In this document: positions 60,756 through 64,000 of the stretch, piece by piece
Layout: each line of letters begins with the position of its first letter
Numbering within the stretch: position 1 is the first letter of the stretch
Assembly: GCF_900116855.1 (NCBI RefSeq)
Contig: NZ_UETD01000005.1
Location: 62,001-126,000, forward strand
Origin: Ruminococcus flavefaciens
Lineage (GTDB): Bacteria; Bacillota; Clostridia; Oscillospirales; Ruminococcaceae
Reading direction: 5' to 3'
DNA: 64,000 nt
Notes under the pieces: model-generated
Told to the model about the DNA's origin: nothing
The model's database searches: none
Seen by the model: the letters and a program-made list of their open reading frames with translations, nothing else
Program-made: the position numbers and the translations under genes

Positions 60756-62177
60756 ATGCAGTTATATAACTCATTATCACACAAAAAGGAAGAATTCGTG
60801 CCCAATGTGGAGGGCAAGGTAAATATGTACACCTGCGGACCTACCGTATATCACTACGCCCACATCGGCAACCTGAGAAGCTACATCATGGAGGATATAC
60901 TGGAGAAGGCTCTCCGCTTCGAGGGCTATGAGGTCAACCGCGTTATGAACATCACCGACGTAGGCCACCTCACCAGTGACGGCGACACAGGCGACGACAA
61001 AATGCTCAAGGGCGCAAAGCGTGAGCACAAGACCGTCATGGAGATAGCAAAGTTCTACACAGACGCATTCTTTGCCGACTGCGAAAAGCTCAACATCAAG
61101 AAGCCTGATACAGTAGTTCCCGCAACTACTTATATAGACGAGTTCATCCGCGTTATCAGCACCCTTATGGACAAGGGCTATGCCTATGAGGCAGGCGGAA
61201 ACATCTACTTCGACACCTCAAAGCTGGAGAAGTACTACGTTTTCAACGATTTCAACGAGGAGGACCTTGCAGTCGGCGTCCGCGAGGGCGTTGAAGCTGA
61301 CGAGAACAAGCGCAACAAGGCTGACTTCGTTCTCTGGTTCACCAAGTCAAAGTTCGACGATCAGGAGCTCAAATGGGACAGCCCGTGGGGCGTTGGCTAT
61401 CCCGGCTGGCACATCGAGTGCTCATGCATAAGCATGAAGAATAACGGCGAGTATCTCGATATCCACTGCGGCGGCATCGACAACGCTTTCCCTCACCATA
61501 CCAACGAGATAGCGCAGTCTGAGGCTTATCTGGGACACAAGTGGTGCAACTACTGGTTCCATGTGCTTCACCTCAACACCAACAGCGGCAAGATGAGCAA
61601 GAGCAAGGGCGAGTTCCTGACAGTATCCCTTCTTGAGGAGAAGGGCTATAAGCCTGTGGTATACCGCTTCTTCTGCTTACAGTCCCATTACAGGAAGTCA
61701 CTGGTGTTCACATGGGAGAACCTCGATAATGCTGTTGTGGCTTACAACAAGCTCATCGAGAAGATAGCTCCGCTTACAAAGGACAGCGCAGGCGATATCG
61801 ACAAGGCTGAATACGACCGCCTTATGCAGAGCTTCAGAGATGCTCTTGACAACGATATCAATACCGCTATGGCTATTACAGTCGTATATGATGTTCTGAA
61901 GTCTAAGGCAAACGCCGCAACAAAGCTGGCTCTTATCGGCGAGTTCGACAAGGTGCTGGGACTTGACCTCATTGCCAATGCAAAGGAGCTTGCAGACAAT
62001 GCGGATTCCGTTTCCGATGATATACCCGATGAGGTCCTTGAGCTTGTGGAGCAGCGCAAGGCTGCACGCAAGGACAAGAACTTCGCCCTCGCAGACGAGC
62101 TCCGCGACAAGATAGCAGCTCTGGGCTACGAGGTAAAGGAGACCCGTCAGGGCACTGAAATTAATAAGATCAATTAA
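60756..62177 (+). CDS. cysS: Cysteinyl-tRNA synthetase
   Basis: CysS charges tRNA-Cys. The 473-residue class I enzyme has the zinc Cys in MYTCGPTVYHYAHIGN with the HIGH-type motif HIGN, further zinc ligands in WHIECSC and HHTNE, and the KMSKS loop in SGKMSKSKGE. The C-terminal helical anticodon domain ends in the usual RQGTEI. ATG 60756 has GGAGG upstream, only 3 bases after the right arm of the repeat cassette, so that stem could affect its translation. The T-box two genes upstream probably controls it. Confidence 0.97.
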   Translation: MQLYNSLSHKKEEFVPNVEGKVNMYTCGPTVYHYAHIGNLRSYIMEDILEKALRFEGYEVNRVMNITDVGHLTSDGDTGDDKMLKGAKREHKTVMEIAKFYTDAFFADCEKLNIKKPDTVVPATTYIDEFIRVISTLMDKGYAYEAGGNIYFDTSKLEKYYVFNDFNEEDLAVGVREGVEADENKRNKADFVLWFTKSKFDDQELKWDSPWGVGYPGWHIECSCISMKNNGEYLDIHCGGIDNAFPHHTNEIAQSEAYLGHKWCNYWFHVLHLNTNSGKMSKSKGEFLTVSLLEEKGYKPVVYRFFCLQSHYRKSLVFTWENLDNAVVAYNKLIEKIAPLTKDSAGDIDKAEYDRLMQSFRDALDNDINTAMAITVVYDVLKSKANAATKLALIGEFDKVLGLDLIANAKELADNADSVSDDIPDEVLELVEQRKAARKDKNFALADELRDKIAALGYEVKETRQGTEINKIN

Positions 62178-62190
62178 TAGTTCTGTGACT

Positions 62191-62322
62191 GAATGCATAA
62201 TGCTGAATGCATAATTCATAATTAAAGTTTTTGCCTTATGGCAGATAGTATTGATCTTGTAAACAGGTCGGCGTAAGCCGACACATCAATTAAGCATTAT
62301 GCATTATGAATTATGAATTAAA
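62191..62322. repeat. Gene-less element with inverted arms of 7-base repeats (AATGCAT type)
   Basis: The left arm (62192-62224) reads AATGCAT, AATGCTG, AATGCAT, AATTCAT, AATTA. The right arm (about 62289-62320), read on the other strand, gives AATTCAT, AATTCAT, AATGCAT, AATGCTT, AATT. The 62-base spacer has no reading frame and contains a small GGTCGGCGTAAGCCGAC hairpin. It occupies the whole gap between cysS and yycJ. The architecture matches the four-helix-bundle cassette, but the unit sequence differs and no gene is inside. Confidence 0.8.
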
Positions 62323-62343
62323 AAACTGAACGGAGAATATCCA

Positions 62344-63129
62344 ATGGCAAGACTCTATCCCCTTTTCAGCTCCAGCAAGGGCAACTCCTCATTTATCGGA
62401 ACTGAAAAAGGCGGTATACTCATAGACTGCGGCGTAAGCTTCAGACGGCTCTGCACTGCTCTGGAGGTGAACCACATACCTCTAAGCGCCGTGCAGGGGG
62501 TGTTCATCACCCATGAGCATTCCGACCATATCGCAGGTCTGGCTATGCTCACAAAGAAAACAGGTATGCCCGTATACGGGCAGAAGCGCACCCTGCAAAG
62601 GCTGTGCGACGGCAACAAGATAGCGGTGAACTCTCCCGTTATAGATATGACGGGAAAGACCATAAGCTGCGGCGGCAGTGAGGTGAGCTGCTTCAACACT
62701 CCCCATGACGTCATACAGAGCTGCGGCTACCGCATACACACCTCCGACGACAAGTACTGCGCCGTATGCACGGACTTGGGCCACGTCACACAGGAGGTGG
62801 ACGAGGCTCTGACGGGCTGCCGAATGGTGCTCATCGAAGCCAATTACGATGACTATATGCTCCGCACGGGACCCTATCCGCTGTACCTGAAAGAGAGGAT
62901 ACTCTCTGTGAACGGTCATCTCTCTAACGATGACTGCGCCGTGCAGGTGGGCAGGCTCATAGAGCGGGGGACTACACATTTCCTGCTGGGACACCTCAGT
63001 CAGGACAATAACCGTCCGCAGCTTGCGGACAGCACCGTGCAGCGAAGCCTTGACAGGTTCGCAAGGGGCAGGGACTACCTCCTCGGGGTGGCTCCTGTAG
63101 AAACTCAGGGAGGAGCAGTTATTTTCTGA
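62344..63129 (+). CDS. MBL-fold metallohydrolase, YycJ/WalJ family
   Basis: The 261-residue protein opens with LYPLFSSSKGNSSFIGTEKGGILIDCG and has the metal motif THEHSDH near 57-63, a second-sphere CTDLGH near 140, and IEANYD near 160, the hallmarks of the YycJ/WalJ group of metallo-beta-lactamase-fold enzymes. Related proteins may act as 5'-3' exonucleases in DNA processing, but its specific reaction here is not proven. It directly precedes rlmH, the same order as in many Firmicutes, though the walRK genes usually next to them are missing. Confidence 0.92.
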   Translation: MARLYPLFSSSKGNSSFIGTEKGGILIDCGVSFRRLCTALEVNHIPLSAVQGVFITHEHSDHIAGLAMLTKKTGMPVYGQKRTLQRLCDGNKIAVNSPVIDMTGKTISCGGSEVSCFNTPHDVIQSCGYRIHTSDDKYCAVCTDLGHVTQEVDEALTGCRMVLIEANYDDYMLRTGPYPLYLKERILSVNGHLSNDDCAVQVGRLIERGTTHFLLGHLSQDNNRPQLADSTVQRSLDRFARGRDYLLGVAPVETQGGAVIF

Positions 63130-63602
63130 TGAATATTGTACTTATCGCTGTCGGAAAGCTGAAAGAGGACTACCTCCGCAGCGCCTGCGGAGAATACATA
63201 AAGCGTCTGGGAAGATACTGCACCTTTGAGCTCCATGAGCTGGATGAGTGCAGACTGGGGGACAACCCCTCCGAGAAGGAGATAGCTGCCGCACTGAAAA
63301 AGGAAGCCGAGCAGATAAAGCGCTATGCCAAGGGCATGATAGTACCCATGTGCATAGAGGGAAAGCAGCTCACAAGCCCCGAGCTGTCGGAGAAGATAAC
63401 CGAGGCAGGCGTCAGCGGTCAGAGCACCGTCACATTCATTATCGGAAGCTCATTCGGTCTCGACCCCGAGATAAAGTCCATGGGCAGCCTCAGACTCTCC
63501 ATGTCTAAAATGACCTTCCCTCACCAGCTTGCAAGGGTCATGCTGCTGGAGCAGATATACCGTGCATTCCAGATAGCTGAGGGCGGAAAATACCATAAGT
63601 GA
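63129..63602 (+). CDS. rlmH: 23S rRNA (pseudouridine-1915-N3)-methyltransferase RlmH
   Basis: RlmH methylates N3 of pseudouridine 1915 in helix 69 of 23S rRNA on assembled ribosomes. The 157-residue SPOUT protein begins MNIVLIAVGKLKEDYLRSAC and has FIIGSSFGLDPEIK near 102 (SAM-binding knot), LSMSKMTFPHQLARVMLLEQIYRAF and the C-terminal EGGKYHK. Its ATG overlaps the yycJ stop by one base. A strong terminator follows. Confidence 0.97.
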   Translation: MNIVLIAVGKLKEDYLRSACGEYIKRLGRYCTFELHELDECRLGDNPSEKEIAAALKKEAEQIKRYAKGMIVPMCIEGKQLTSPELSEKITEAGVSGQSTVTFIIGSSFGLDPEIKSMGSLRLSMSKMTFPHQLARVMLLEQIYRAFQIAEGGKYHK

Positions 63603-63604
63603 CA

Positions 63605-63634
63605 AAAACGGACCAAAAAGGTCCGTTTTTTGCA
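63605..63634 (+). terminator. Terminator of yycJ-rlmH
   Basis: AAAACGGACC and GGTCCGTTTT form a perfect 10-bp stem with a 5-base loop, followed by a T run. It begins 3 bases after the rlmH stop. Confidence 0.92.
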
Positions 63635-63662
63635 TTATACCGACAAACGAGCACCTCTGCAC

Positions 63663-63691
63663 TTGACAGTGCAGAGCGCTTGTGATATAAT
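63663..63691 (+). promoter_or_regulatory. Consensus sigma-A promoter of the ABC exporter operon
   Basis: TTGACA (63663-63668) and TATAAT (63686-63691) are separated by 17 bases. Between it and the start codon lies a GC-rich hairpin (about 63714-63746, with GGCGG and CCGCC arms). Confidence 0.9.
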
Positions 63692-63762
63692 TAAATGATA
63701 CTATGGATTTTTATGCGCATTTGGCGGAAAACAGCCGCCGTGCGCCTTTCAAGGAGCAATAA

Positions 63763-64000
63763 ATGAGTACGATAAAAGAGCTGTATGCTTACAGACAGAT
63801 GATATTCAGCCTTGTGAAAAAGGACCTCCGCGGACGCTATAAGGGCTCGGTGCTGGGCTTCCTGTGGACGTTTATCAATCCGCTTTTTCAGCTGATAGTC
63901 TACACGATAGTTTTCTCGAAGATCCTTCCCAATAACATTGACAGGTATTACCTCTACCTTTTCGTGGCGCTGATACCGTGGATATTCTTCTCATCGTCAA
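63763..64000 (+). CDS. Polysaccharide ABC exporter permease (Wzm/TagG type), 3' end cut by the window edge
   Basis: 79 codons are visible. The sequence starts MSTIKELYAYRQMIFSLVKKDLRGRYKGSVLGFLWTFINPLFQLIVYTIVF-like, of which KDLRGRYKGSVLGFLW and the following NP with a hydrophobic helix are the signature of ABC-2 permeases that export O-antigen-like or teichoic-type polysaccharides. AAGGAG precedes the ATG. The ATPase partner (Wzt/TagH) would be expected just downstream, outside the window. It could export the rhamnose-containing glycan made by the 37-45 kb operon, but the two loci are 19 kb apart and a link is speculative. Confidence 0.9.
   Translation, partial: MSTIKELYAYRQMIFSLVKKDLRGRYKGSVLGFLWTFINPLFQLIVYTIVFSKILPNNIDRYYLYLFVALIPWIFFSSS

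Noticed and set aside
60271..62322. CRISPR array from the repeated short units
   Set aside because: Units are 7 bases in direct succession with inverted arms and no unique spacers of regular length; no cas gene is present.

Overview
The window looks like chromosome of a Gram-positive anaerobe of class Clostridia, most likely Ruminococcus or a close relative in the Oscillospiraceae. That assignment is inferred from gene content. The supports are a HydE hydrogenase maturase, SpoIVB and SpoIID sporulation proteins, T-box leaders, an exact CIRCE operator, many TTGACA-N17-TATAAT promoters and strong AGGAGG ribosome binding sites. No rRNA, tRNA, CRISPR array, transposase or phage gene was seen.

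Layout. 1-3.8 kb (minus): two tandem U32-peptidase-like proteins, hydE and nadA. 4.2-5.4 kb: ridA and an acidic lipoprotein. 5.5-14.1 kb (minus): a branched-chain amino acid block, leuA, ilvB, ilvH, leuC, leuD, a Nudix hydrolase, a YhfC-type membrane protein and leuB. leuA is preceded by a leucine-type T-box, and ilvB by a 35-codon Ile/Val-rich leader peptide with an attenuator hairpin. 14.2-17.1 kb: an AIM24-family cluster, birA and a membrane protein. 17.2-18.5 kb: spoIVB. 18.5-24.1 kb: ptsH, trmD, two unknown envelope proteins, rimM, an XRE regulator and purB. 24.2-27.7 kb: one operon of an FHA protein, a PP2C phosphatase and three small membrane proteins. 27.8-30.2 kb: secDF. 30.5-37.4 kb: an ATP synthase operon with two identical c-subunit genes, a fused delta-alpha subunit and a long inverted repeat between atpG and atpD. 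37.5-45.1 kb: a polysaccharide operon with a full GDP-D-rhamnose route. 45.2-51.2 kb: spoIID, diverging from an operon of citrate synthase, a lipoprotein and a two-component system. 51.2-57.3 kb (plus): yqhQ, prmC, recA, recX, rimO, pgsA and a DtxR-like protein. 57.5-59.5 kb: htpG under CIRCE. 59.6-62.2 kb: a cysteine-type T-box operon ending in cysS. 62.3-64 kb: yycJ, rlmH and the start of a polysaccharide ABC exporter.

The most unusual material is a set of intergenic elements whose arms are built from imperfect 7-base units. Four have paired inverted arms (14.2, 57.3, 60.3 and 62.2 kb) and two are single arms (1.8 and 22.6 kb). The element at 60.3-60.7 kb carries a four-helix-bundle gene of the 23S rRNA intervening-sequence protein family, and its arms would pair in the cysS operon mRNA. 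The fused delta-alpha ATP synthase subunit is the second notable observation.
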